A DNA stretch of 8,616 nt from Acholeplasmataceae bacterium (GCA_030656435.1 JAUSOA010000024.1:1-8616), one strand, 5' to 3'; numbered from the stretch's first letter, positions 1-6,408 are shown. Numbers and translations: made by a program. Notes: generated by a model not told the origin, from the letters alone.

Positions 1-1766
1 ACAGTACCCCAAGCCTCATTATAATATAAGTATCTGTCATCATCAGTTGAGCTATAGGTAAACCAATCGGATAGCACGTATCTTAGCTTCGAAATGAAGG
101 AAAGTTTCAATGCTTCATCGCCAATCTGATCAGCAATGATAATGCCTTGTGCAAGAGGGTAAATTGCTTTAGAATTCCAATAAGGACCTTCATCATTTAA
201 GAAATTGGTCATATCATTTGTATCAGTTCTTGAATTTAGGTCTATTAAATAGGATGTCATTGCTGCCTTGGAAAATTCTGGATTCGTTGGCATAGTCATT
301 CCAGGAAGAAGTCCATAAAATGAAAGTTCTGTTTTGAAGGAAGATCCAATCATTAGCTTTAAGAAACCTCTGATGGTTTCAAACTGATAATTTGTTAATA
401 TTGCATTACTATTTTGATAATGATGTGGCATTAAAAATTGAACAGGGTCTTCAGTATTTCCAGTTTTTAAATATTGAGGGGAAACATGATAACTCGTTTC
501 TACAATACTTGTTTTATGGTTGACTTCAAAGGATACGTCACCAGTGATTGTTTTGGTATAAGCGTGATTGTGATAAAACTCAGCTTCACTTAGTTTTTGA
601 ATTGCTGCAACCGAGAAATAATTAGAGGTTCCTAAATTCATACTAATTTTATTTAGTAATCCTTGAGGATGGTTATTCGTAGTTAAATTAAACAATGTGC
701 TATCTGGAGTACTGACTAAAAAGTAGCGATCTCCATAAATCGGTTGACCTACCTGAGCAGGACGATATGTTTCATAGCCAATATGTTTTTGTACGAATTT
801 AATGACAATACCACTACCTGTGTAAGTAGAACCAGTAATTTTTGTTCCTGAAACAGTAAAGTATTCATAGCTTGCTACACCATTTGCACCAAGGGTAAGA
901 TATGGTGTCGATGAATTCGCAACTTCAGCGAATATATAAGGTGATCCCTGTGCATAGGTAATAACCATATCGTCTTTTGGATCAGAGACATTACGCATAG
1001 CTACAGATACCGTTGTATCACTATAATCGACGACATGCGTTTGATAGCCAAGATTGAGTGATGTTGTTTTTACATGAATATCCGGTAGTGCTAATGAAAA
1101 ATTAGCCATCGTATTGTATCCATCAGGATTCCAATATTGAACAAATCCAGCACCAGAATTGGTAATTTCTACACCTAGATTAGAAAATGATGAACGCAGT
1201 GGATTCGTGTAAATACCATTTGAACCACCGTAATTTGCAGCAAGTAATGATGTCCACCAACCATTGGATGGAACTGCAGTCGATAAAAGATCTTTATTCA
1301 AGAGCTGTGGTTGAACTGGGTGTGCAATAGAAGGTGCACTACCAATACGGTAGGATCCAGCATTTTTGCTAACGACGGTACCTGTGAGTTGATTTCTTGT
1401 ATACATTTCTCTAACAATAGTACCTGGAACAACACTCACTGTTCTAGACTTACTAACGGTATCATCGCCATAGGTCATTTGATAGGTTAAATTGTAGTTA
1501 CCTAGAACTCCATAATTCACATGTCCAGTAACCTTGAATAAATAAGAAATATTTTCATCCTTTTCATTGATGATTTCAACATTTTTTAATGGGTTAAAAT
1601 AATCATATTGAGTAATACTGATGTCTTCTAAACCTGAAACTGAAACTATTTTTTGTGGAATTTCTATAGTTGGATCATTTGAATCGATCGGCTCGATATC
1701 CCTTTTACATGCATAAAGTAGAAAAAGTGATAAAAATAGAACAACTAACATCATTTTTTTTAACAT
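1..1766 (-). CDS. Secreted lipoprotein, GH81 endo-beta-1,3-glucanase (laminarinase), C-terminus outside window
   Basis: Partial gene reading leftwards: 588 codons are open from an ATG at 1766 to the window edge, without a stop or frameshift. The start follows a strong GGAGGT (1771-1776). Residues 1-20 form a lipoprotein signal (MLKKMM, hydrophobic stretch, then LYAC with Cys20), so the protein should be anchored outside the membrane; Tyr at -2 is slightly unusual. Residues about 30-115 resemble a bacterial Ig-like (DUF5011-type) domain, with a FNPLKNV segment and a final SRTVSVVPG strand. From about 150 the protein matches GH81: VPSNGWWTSLL (164-174), GSPYIFAEV (273-281), PHHYQ (447-451), GLLPG (484-488), then an ADQIGD-type helix and YYNEAWGT near the edge. 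GH81 enzymes cut internal beta-1,3 bonds of laminarin-like glucans. The expected catalytic block (DHHFHYGY-type) would follow just beyond the edge, so activity cannot be judged. The family call is from remembered motifs; the substrate is inferred from the family. Confidence 0.82.
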   Translation of the reverse strand, partial: MLKKMMLVVLFLSLFLLYACKRDIEPIDSNDPTIEIPQKIVSVSGLEDISITQYDYFNPLKNVEIINEKDENISYLFKVTGHVNYGVLGNYNLTYQMTYGDDTVSKSRTVSVVPGTIVREMYTRNQLTGTVVSKNAGSYRIGSAPSIAHPVQPQLLNKDLLSTAVPSNGWWTSLLAANYGGSNGIYTNPLRSSFSNLGVEITNSGAGFVQYWNPDGYNTMANFSLALPDIHVKTTSLNLGYQTHVVDYSDTTVSVAMRNVSDPKDDMVITYAQGSPYIFAEVANSSTPYLTLGANGVASYEYFTVSGTKITGSTYTGSGIVIKFVQKHIGYETYRPAQVGQPIYGDRYFLVSTPDSTLFNLTTNNHPQGLLNKISMNLGTSNYFSVAAIQKLSEAEFYHNHAYTKTITGDVSFEVNHKTSIVETSYHVSPQYLKTGNTEDPVQFLMPHHYQNSNAILTNYQFETIRGFLKLMIGSSFKTELSFYGLLPGMTMPTNPEFSKAAMTSYLIDLNSRTDTNDMTNFLNDEGPYWNSKAIYPLAQGIIIADQIGDEALKLSFISKLRYVLSDWFTYSSTDDDRYLYYNEAWGT

Positions 1767-1805
1767 TTGAACCTCCATTATTATAAACATTTGAATCCTA
1801 AATAT

Positions 1806-1835
1806 ATTTTACCATAGGAATTTTAAAAAAGGAAA
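1806..1835 (-). promoter_or_regulatory. Probable promoter of the GH81 lipoprotein gene
   Basis: Reading leftwards, a TAAAAT -10 element lies at 1811-1806, about 40 bases before the ATG at 1766. The -35 region at about 1830-1835 (TTTCCT, 18-base spacer) is a poor match and overlaps the palindrome at 1832-1843. That is the geometry expected of a repressed promoter. This is a motif reading only. Confidence 0.4.
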
Positions 1836-1843
1836 CCGGTTTC
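1832..1843. promoter_or_regulatory. Palindromic operator GAAACCGGTTTC (LacI-family or CcpA cre-like)
   Basis: A perfect 12-bp inverted repeat with a central CpG, typical of LacI-family operators. Extended by one base each side it matches the CcpA cre consensus TGWNANCGNTNWCA at every fixed position except the two outermost. It overlaps the -35 region of the GH81 gene and lies 123 bases upstream of the divergent phosphorylase start, so the glucanase gene is the likelier target. Whether the regulator is CcpA or a dedicated sugar-sensing LacI protein cannot be told from this window. Confidence 0.6.
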
Positions 1844-1882
1844 TTCTTTTATAGGGATGTTGCTTTTATAGTCACGTCTAAT

Positions 1883-1910
1883 TTGTTATTATGCACACTT
1901 CGTGTATAAT
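1883..1910 (+). promoter_or_regulatory. Promoter of the phosphorylase / HMA-like operon
   Basis: TTGTTA (1883-1888) and a perfect TATAAT (1905-1910) are separated by 16 bases, placing the transcript start near 1917. This is the clearest sigma-A-type promoter in the window and sits about 45 bases before the ATG at 1955. A short ACAC-TTC-GTGT inverted repeat (1895-1905) lies in the spacer and runs into the -10. Confidence 0.65.
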
Positions 1911-1913
1911 AGA

Positions 1914-1927
1914 AGTAAATATTTACT
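1914..1927. promoter_or_regulatory. 14-bp perfect palindrome AGTAAATATTTACT at the transcript start, candidate operator
   Basis: A perfect inverted repeat begins 4 bases after the -10 box and would cover the transcription start of the phosphorylase operon. A repressor bound there would block initiation. It is AT-rich, so a chance palindrome is possible in this genome, and I do not recognise the regulator. Confidence 0.35.
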
Positions 1928-1954
1928 ACCAAATAATTGTGAAAAGAGGATATT

Positions 1955-2779
1955 ATGAATCAACTCGAAATGATTAAAGAAGCGATAGAATATATAAGAA
2001 AACATACAAAGTTAAGACCAAGTATTGGTTTAATTTTAGGCTCGGGATTGGGTTCTTTAGTCGATGAAATGACGGATTCTATTGAATTTCCGTTTGAAAT
2101 GATACCTCATTTTGCAAAACCAACTGTCGAGGGACACTCTGGAAAGCTTGTTATTGGTAACCTAAATGGTATTTGTGTCGTTGCCCTATCTGGAAGATAT
2201 CACTACTACGAGGGATATCCACTTAGTGTTGTGACTTTTCCAGTGAGAGTCATGGGTCTTTTAGGTGTCAAAAAATTGATTATTACCAATGCCTGTGGAG
2301 CAGTGAATATGGAATTTAAACCTGGGGAGTTGATGCTGATTCATGATCATTTGAATTTAACTTCAAATAATCCCTTGATTGGTGAAAATATTGAAGAATT
2401 TGGACCGAGATTTCCAGATGCATCAGAGATTTATACGAAAAAACTTAGAGAGATTGCTAGAAATGCAGCAAATGAACTCAATATTCAATTACAGGAAGGT
2501 GTTTATGCTTGGTGGACTGGACCTTCCTATGAAACACCTGCAGAAATCAAGATGATTCGAATTCTAGGTGGAGATGCTGTTGGTATGTCGACAGTGCCTG
2601 AGGCACTTATAGCATCCCATATGGGTATGGAAGTCTTAGGAATTTCGTGCTTAACGAATATGGCATCTGGTATTTTACCGCAAAAACTTTCGCATCAAGA
2701 GGTATTAGATGTAGCAAAAGAAGTTAGAAGTAGTTTTCAGTCTTTAGTTAAGAAAATTCTATTTAGGATGGATCAGTAG
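1955..2779 (+). CDS. punA: Purine nucleoside phosphorylase, trimeric PNP class (PunA type)
   Basis: This cytoplasmic enzyme splits purine nucleosides with phosphate into free base and (deoxy)ribose 1-phosphate. The 274 residues are the usual family length. Diagnostic motifs are present in order: phosphate loop GSGLGS (29-34), EGHSG with His61, SGRYHYYEG (79-87), TNACGAVN (111-118), TGPSYETPAEI (188-198, with Glu193), GMSTVPEA (210-217) and LTNMASG with Asn235. The Glu/Asn pair corresponds to the residues that read 6-oxopurines (inosine, guanosine) in characterised trimeric PNPs, so adenosine or methylthioadenosine is less likely. The ATG follows AGAGGA (1945-1950). The TAG stop (2777-2779) directly abuts the next start at 2780, implying co-transcription. 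No usual salvage partners (phosphopentomutase, deoxyribose-phosphate aldolase, nucleoside transporter) are visible nearby. Confidence 0.93.
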   Translation: MNQLEMIKEAIEYIRKHTKLRPSIGLILGSGLGSLVDEMTDSIEFPFEMIPHFAKPTVEGHSGKLVIGNLNGICVVALSGRYHYYEGYPLSVVTFPVRVMGLLGVKKLIITNACGAVNMEFKPGELMLIHDHLNLTSNNPLIGENIEEFGPRFPDASEIYTKKLREIARNAANELNIQLQEGVYAWWTGPSYETPAEIKMIRILGGDAVGMSTVPEALIASHMGMEVLGISCLTNMASGILPQKLSHQEVLDVAKEVRSSFQSLVKKILFRMDQ

Positions 2780-3007
2780 GTGGCAATCAAAAACTATAAG
2801 ATGTCAGGTTTAACCTGTGAAGGATGCACCTGTGGACATTGTGGGCAGCCTATTTTAATCTACCTAAGATGTCTAGAGGGTGTTTCTAAAGTATCACCAG
2901 ATTTTAACTTGGATACTGTGTTAATTGAATATGATCAAAATGTAACATCGTCTGCTGATATCATAGAGTTGGTACAAAAAAGAGGCTTTCAAATCAACGA
3001 GATATAA
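2780..3007 (+). CDS. Small heavy-metal-associated (HMA)-like protein with a doubled CxxC motif
   Basis: A 75-residue cytoplasmic protein starting with GTG immediately after the phosphorylase stop; AGGATGG (2765-2771) serves as ribosome site. An ATG at 2801 is an alternative start that would leave GLTC near the N-terminus. The pattern GLTC...CLEGVSKV...DTVLIEYD...IIELVQKRGFQI matches the beta-alpha-beta-beta-alpha-beta HMA fold of copper chaperones and P-type ATPase metal domains. The cysteines are unusual: Cys13-x2-Cys16-x-Cys18-x2-Cys21, plus Cys31. Counting back from LEGV (32-35), Cys18-Gly-His-Cys21 falls exactly where the canonical GMTCxxC pair sits, so Cys13/Cys16 form an extra pair in the preceding strand. 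The family implies binding of a soft or transition metal; which metal, or whether it acts in thiol redox, cannot be told. The last codons lie inside the terminator hairpin. Confidence 0.75.
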   Translation: MAIKNYKMSGLTCEGCTCGHCGQPILIYLRCLEGVSKVSPDFNLDTVLIEYDQNVTSSADIIELVQKRGFQINEI

Positions 3008-3028
3008 TTCTCGTTTTTTATTTTTTTT
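2996..3028 (+). terminator. Rho-independent terminator after the HMA-like gene
   Basis: A 7-bp stem AACGAGA / TCTCGTT (2996-3002 and 3009-3015) with a 6-base loop is followed by a T-rich run to 3028. The TAA stop codon of the HMA-like gene (3005-3007) lies in the loop, so the terminator overlaps the gene end. Confidence 0.8.
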
Positions 3029-3035
3029 GCTAACA

Positions 3036-3044
3036 TGCTATAAT
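3036..3044 (+). promoter_or_regulatory. Extended -10 promoter of the thioredoxin-CcdA / cysteine desulfurase operon
   Basis: TGCTATAAT gives a perfect extended -10 (TG plus one base plus TATAAT at 3039-3044). No good -35 is visible because that position falls in the T-run of the preceding terminator. The leader to the ATG at 3091 is about 40 bases. Terminator followed at once by promoter marks a new transcription unit here. Confidence 0.6.
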
Positions 3045-3090
3045 ATGAAATGAAGATATTATATTCATATAAACAACTTTTGGAGACAAG

Positions 3091-4239
3091 ATGAGAAGAA
3101 TAATTTACTTTATTACTATATTTGTAATTTTTATGGGGCTATCTGTAATCAGTTTTAGTCCTTTCGATATTTCTGCAGCAGAAGAATCTTATGATGCAGT
3201 TTATTTTGGTTCCATATATTGCTCAGTATGTCAAAATCTAGAGACAACAGACTTAGCCTTTGACAAATTAGAAAATCAAGGAGTCGTCGTTAAGAAATAT
3301 ATTTTAGAGGATGACAAAAAAAACACTGAAATTTTTAGAAATTACCAATTTACATTTGATGTTCCACCAAATGAAGGCATGGTACCAATTCTTTTTGTAG
3401 GTACTAGCTATTTTGTTGGAAGAGAAGCCATTAATTTAGCAATTGATAGCTTTGAAATCAGAGATATTGCTCAATCAACTCCAATGCTTGAGATAATGGT
3501 AGCTCCGCCAAGTAGCTTTTCACTTGTGTATTTTGTGTTACTAGGATTTGTTGATGGGGTGAACCCATGTGCAATCGCGATGCTGTTATTGTTCATATCC
3601 CTACTCGGATTTACTAAGCGAAAGGATGTTCTACTTCCTGTAGCATTTACATTTATTTCTGCAATTTTTATAAGCTATTTCCTTTTTGGAACAATCTTAT
3701 ATCAGTATTTATTTCAACTTAGATTTTTATCCTTTTTGGTGATAACAATCCCTTGGATTATCATTGGAATATCTCTAGTTTTATTTCTACTCAATTTCTA
3801 CGATTTCATCGTAACAATGCTTCAAAAATATAATTTAATTAAAAATCAACTTCCTAAGGGAATTCAAAAGTTTAATAGAAAAATGATGGAAAATTTCACC
3901 AAAAAAATGGATGAAGGCAGTAAAAAGATTTACATTATTACCTTTATGATTGGAATCATTATCTCATTTACTGAATTCTTATGTACTGGCCAAGCCTATT
4001 TAACTGCTATCCTTCATTTGATTCACTTTACTCCAAATATCGGAAGAGGTTTATTATTACTTGCTATTTATAATTTGATCTTTGTTCTACCACTGATTAT
4101 CATCACTTTAATTGCGTATAAGACACAATCCATTAACTCAATCTCTATTTTCATGAGGGAAAAATTGCATTGGATAAAACTGTTCAATTCACTGGTCTTT
4201 CTAGCCATATTGATATACTACTTACTCTTTATGATATAG
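3091..4239 (+). CDS. Extracytoplasmic thioredoxin-like domain fused to a CcdA/DsbD-type thiol electron-transfer membrane domain
   Basis: A 382-residue membrane protein. Residues 1-29 are a signal peptide or anchor (MRRII, hydrophobic core, ISAAEE). Residues about 33-125 look like a thioredoxin fold with the redox pair CSVC (44-47) and a likely cis-proline Pro99 in MVPI. From 143 there are six probable membrane helices (about 143-172, 178-203, 211-240, 281-305, 317-342, 364-382). The first carries DGVNPCA with Cys160 and the fourth TEFLCTGQAY with Cys298, matching the paired intramembrane cysteines of CcdA/DsbD proteins. The Lys/Arg-rich loops at 173-178, 244-280 and 343-363 predict those sides cytoplasmic, leaving the thioredoxin domain outside. 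The family passes electrons from cytosolic thioredoxin across the membrane to an external thiol protein; here donor channel and acceptor are one polypeptide. No cytochrome c maturation genes are present, so that role is not supported. RBS GGAG at 3082-3085; first gene of a three-gene operon. Confidence 0.8.
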   Translation: MRRIIYFITIFVIFMGLSVISFSPFDISAAEESYDAVYFGSIYCSVCQNLETTDLAFDKLENQGVVVKKYILEDDKKNTEIFRNYQFTFDVPPNEGMVPILFVGTSYFVGREAINLAIDSFEIRDIAQSTPMLEIMVAPPSSFSLVYFVLLGFVDGVNPCAIAMLLLFISLLGFTKRKDVLLPVAFTFISAIFISYFLFGTILYQYLFQLRFLSFLVITIPWIIIGISLVLFLLNFYDFIVTMLQKYNLIKNQLPKGIQKFNRKMMENFTKKMDEGSKKIYIITFMIGIIISFTEFLCTGQAYLTAILHLIHFTPNIGRGLLLLAIYNLIFVLPLIIITLIAYKTQSINSISIFMREKLHWIKLFNSLVFLAILIYYLLFMI

Positions 4240-4248
4240 GAGTCGAAA

Positions 4249-4542
4249 ATGAAAGTAAAGCTAATTATTACCAATCAAAATAATGATATTGTTTTTCAAG
4301 GAAATGCCTTGAATCTGCCGATTCGATATCGGGATATCAAACAAAAATCGATTGAACTTTTTGATGATGAAGAGCCCTGTATCATTCATCAATCCTATGC
4401 CATTCAAAAGCTTGTTGATGGCTTCTTAAAGGAGTTTAAGGGTGTTGATGTTAGTCATATGAAATTTTCTGAGATTCAAGGATATTATGATTTTATAGAG
4501 ATTGAAAATATTAAGGATCTTTACTTAACGATGAAGAGGTAG
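4249..4542 (+). CDS. Unrecognised 97-residue protein between the redox membrane protein and the cysteine desulfurase
   Basis: I do not recognise this family. It is a small soluble protein without signal peptide or membrane segment. It opens with a strand (VKLIITNQ), then FQGNALNLPIRYRDIK and a helix, an acidic segment DDEEPC with the sole cysteine Cys44, an IIHQSYAIQKLVDGFLKEF helix, and a C-terminal QGYYDFIEIENI segment, suggesting a compact alpha/beta domain. The ribosome site (TAGGAG) overlaps the stop of the upstream gene, 9 bases lie between the two genes, and its own stop is 2 bases before the desulfurase ATG. This tight packing makes co-expression very likely. A partner role for the desulfurase (sulfur acceptor or adaptor using Cys44) is possible but is inference from position only. 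Confidence 0.7.
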   Translation: MKVKLIITNQNNDIVFQGNALNLPIRYRDIKQKSIELFDDEEPCIIHQSYAIQKLVDGFLKEFKGVDVSHMKFSEIQGYYDFIEIENIKDLYLTMKR

Positions 4543-4544
4543 CT

Positions 4545-5687
4545 ATGAAAAAAATCTATTTAGATCATGCAGCAACCACACCGCTCAATCCAGTTGCATT
4601 GAATAAAATGCTTCCTTTTTTCAATGAATTATACGGAAATCCTTCCTCTGTTCATGAAATGGGAGCAAGCAGTAAAAAAGCGATTAATGAAGCTAGAAAA
4701 AAAGTGGCATCATTACTTAATTGTAAGCCAACTGAAATATTTTTCACTTCTAGTGGAACTGAGGCAACCAATTGGGCTATACTTGGCTATAGTGAGAAAA
4801 ACCCTAGTAAAAAGGAAATAATTATTACCACAATTGAGCATCACGCAACACTTCATGCCTGTGAATACTTAGAGAAAAAAGGGTATAAAATTCACGCACT
4901 TGATGTCGATCATGAGGGTTTTCTTTCTATCGAACAGCTAAAAAAAACAATCAATTCAAATACATTGATGGTATCTATCATTTGGGGCAATAATGAAATT
5001 GGAACCATTCAAAATCTTGAAGAAATTCAAAAAATTTGCAAGAAACATCATGTAGCTTTACATGTCGATGCTGTTCAAATCGTTGGGAATCTAAAAATCG
5101 ATTTAGACGAGTTAGGTGTTGATTTTATGACTTTTTCAGCGCATAAGTTTTATGGACCAAAGGGCATTGGGTTGCTTTATAAAAAGGAAGCAATCGATAT
5201 CGAAAATTTGATTCATGGTGGCATGCAGGAAAGAGGACTTCGTGCTGGTACTGAAAATGTTTGCGCAATCATTGGATTAGCAGAAGCGCTAGAACAATCG
5301 ATTCAATCCCTAGACTCATATACGAATCATCTATCTACATTATCAACAAAGCTTTATCATCAACTAAAATCTAAGCTACCCCAAGTTAGACTCAATGGAC
5401 CGATGATTGGAAAAGATCGTTTACCAGGAATACTTAGTCTATCATTTGATCATATTCGAAGCTTTGACCTCGCATTCGCCTTAGATAAGGAACATATTTA
5501 TGTTTCCACCGGAAGTGCATGCAATCAATTGAATATATTACCTTCGCATGTACTTAGAGCGATTGATCAAGAAAACATTTCAAATACAGGAACAATTCGT
5601 ATTTCATTTGGAATCCAAAATAAAGTTGAAGATATTCTATATATATCCGATAAAATAGTGGAATGCTACCTTCAAAATAAGAGTTAA
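4545..5687 (+). CDS. Cysteine desulfurase, NifS/IscS type (class V aminotransferase fold)
   Basis: A PLP enzyme that takes sulfur from cysteine, releasing alanine and leaving a persulfide on its active cysteine for Fe-S clusters, thionucleosides or thiamine. The 380 residues are the normal length. It begins YLDHAATTPLN (5-15), with GNPSSVHEMG (31-40), IEHHATLH around His99, HVDAVQ with Asp175, the PLP lysine Lys201 in SAHKFYGPKG, the conserved RAGTENV (233-239) and the catalytic loop STGSACNQ with Cys326, followed by LPSHVLRAI. The long cysteine loop places it with group I (NifS/IscS) and not SufS. It cannot be assigned to a pathway: no IscU, SufU or MnmA gene adjoins it. AAGAGG (4534-4539) inside the preceding gene is the ribosome site, so translation is probably coupled. 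It is the last gene of the operon and ends at a strong terminator. Confidence 0.93.
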   Translation: MKKIYLDHAATTPLNPVALNKMLPFFNELYGNPSSVHEMGASSKKAINEARKKVASLLNCKPTEIFFTSSGTEATNWAILGYSEKNPSKKEIIITTIEHHATLHACEYLEKKGYKIHALDVDHEGFLSIEQLKKTINSNTLMVSIIWGNNEIGTIQNLEEIQKICKKHHVALHVDAVQIVGNLKIDLDELGVDFMTFSAHKFYGPKGIGLLYKKEAIDIENLIHGGMQERGLRAGTENVCAIIGLAEALEQSIQSLDSYTNHLSTLSTKLYHQLKSKLPQVRLNGPMIGKDRLPGILSLSFDHIRSFDLAFALDKEHIYVSTGSACNQLNILPSHVLRAIDQENISNTGTIRISFGIQNKVEDILYISDKIVECYLQNKS

Positions 5688-5691
5688 AAAA

Positions 5692-5720
5692 AACGAGTTC
5701 TCGAAAATCGAGGACTCGTT
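5692..5720. terminator. Bidirectional terminator between convergent genes
   Basis: A 13-bp stem (5692-5704 with 5708-5720) with one G-T wobble closes on an AAA loop. The A-run at 5686-5691 becomes a T-run for the leftward gene, and TTATATTTTAT serves the rightward operon. The stem begins AACGAG and ends CTCGTT, like the terminator at 2996. It lies between the desulfurase stop (5687) and the leftward stop (5726). Confidence 0.85.
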
Positions 5721-5725
5721 ATATT

Positions 5726-6367
5726 TTATGCTTTTTTAACAATATTGAAGTTAAATGCGGCACTACCTGTTTTCTCAAATATTCTTAACCATAAAGGAAG
5801 TAGCATTTCTTGAGCTCTGGCTCCTGTGATATCTCCTAAGTCAAAAACATGCTTCCACCCAAAAATATCCTTTAAGATATCGGTTACAATCTGTTTAGAA
5901 AGAAAATTATTGCCCGAAATAAACATTACATGATCAAGAGTTCCTAGAAGTTCAGGATTTACCATTATTTTTGCATTTACATTATTAAGTGTTTTAATAA
6001 CTCTTGTTTCTGGAAGTAATCTTTGAATCTGTTCACCAAGTGAGTCTGTATTTACAGCTGATGGTAACAACGTTGCTTCAGGAAAAACCAAAGGATTGGA
6101 TAAATCAATTAATATTTTTTCATAAAGTGCATGCTTTAAAGGTAGTAGTGCATCTAATGATTTGAGTCCAGGAGTACAGTTGATGATGACTTCGCCAAAG
6201 CTCGCAGTTTCAAAGGGATTTCCTGAAAGAATTCCAGGATTTTCATCAATAAATGAGGCGATTGCTTCAGGTGCTCTACTAGAAACCATGACCTGCTGCC
6301 CACTTTGAAAAAGTGCAACTGCTAATGTTTTCCCAACATCTCCAGATCCTATAATTCCAAATTTCAT
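5726..6367 (-). CDS. NADP-dependent oxidoreductase, F420-reductase-like (NADP_oxidored_F420 fold)
   Basis: A 213-residue cytoplasmic protein. The N-terminal Rossmann motif GIIGSGDVG (4-12) is followed by VSSRAPEA, whose Ser30-Arg31 is the type of site that holds the 2'-phosphate of NADPH. Later come IINCTPG, LIDLSNPL, IKTLNNVNAKIMVNP, and the family C-terminus GDITGARAQEMLLPLWLRIF...FNFNIV. Members include archaeal F420H2:NADP oxidoreductase and many bacterial relatives without F420; substrate here is unknown. I chose the ATG at 6367 because AAGGATGTGA, close to the ideal ribosome site, sits just in front; a GTG at 6376 in the same frame would lie inside that site and add three residues. The gene stands alone, convergent with the desulfurase operon and divergent from the epimerase-like gene. 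Confidence 0.82.
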   Translation of the reverse strand: MKFGIIGSGDVGKTLAVALFQSGQQVMVSSRAPEAIASFIDENPGILSGNPFETASFGEVIINCTPGLKSLDALLPLKHALYEKILIDLSNPLVFPEATLLPSAVNTDSLGEQIQRLLPETRVIKTLNNVNAKIMVNPELLGTLDHVMFISGNNFLSKQIVTDILKDIFGWKHVFDLGDITGARAQEMLLPLWLRIFEKTGSAAFNFNIVKKA

Positions 6368-6399
6368 ATCATTCACATCCTTTTATCTTTTATGTTTTT

Positions 6400-6408
6400 A
6401 GTATACCA
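6400..6408 (-). promoter_or_regulatory. Extended -10 promoter of the F420-reductase-like gene
   Basis: Reading leftwards, TGGTATACT gives a TGn element plus TATACT (6405-6400), about 33 bases before the ATG at 6367. No convincing -35 is present, as is common for extended -10 promoters. Confidence 0.5.

Noticed and set aside
3091..4239. Cytochrome c maturation role for the CcdA-like protein
   Set aside because: No heme-handling genes, apocytochrome (CxxCH) or ResA/ResB-like genes are present in the window; only a general thiol-redox role is supported.
4624..4821. 65-codon plus-strand frame inside the cysteine desulfurase gene
   Set aside because: It lies wholly inside a strongly supported gene in another frame, has no ribosome site, and its product looks like out-of-frame translation.
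6374..6376. GTG as start of the F420-reductase-like gene
   Set aside because: The GTG falls within the ribosome site AAGGATGTGA that serves the ATG at 6367; the Rossmann fold needs only the shorter form.
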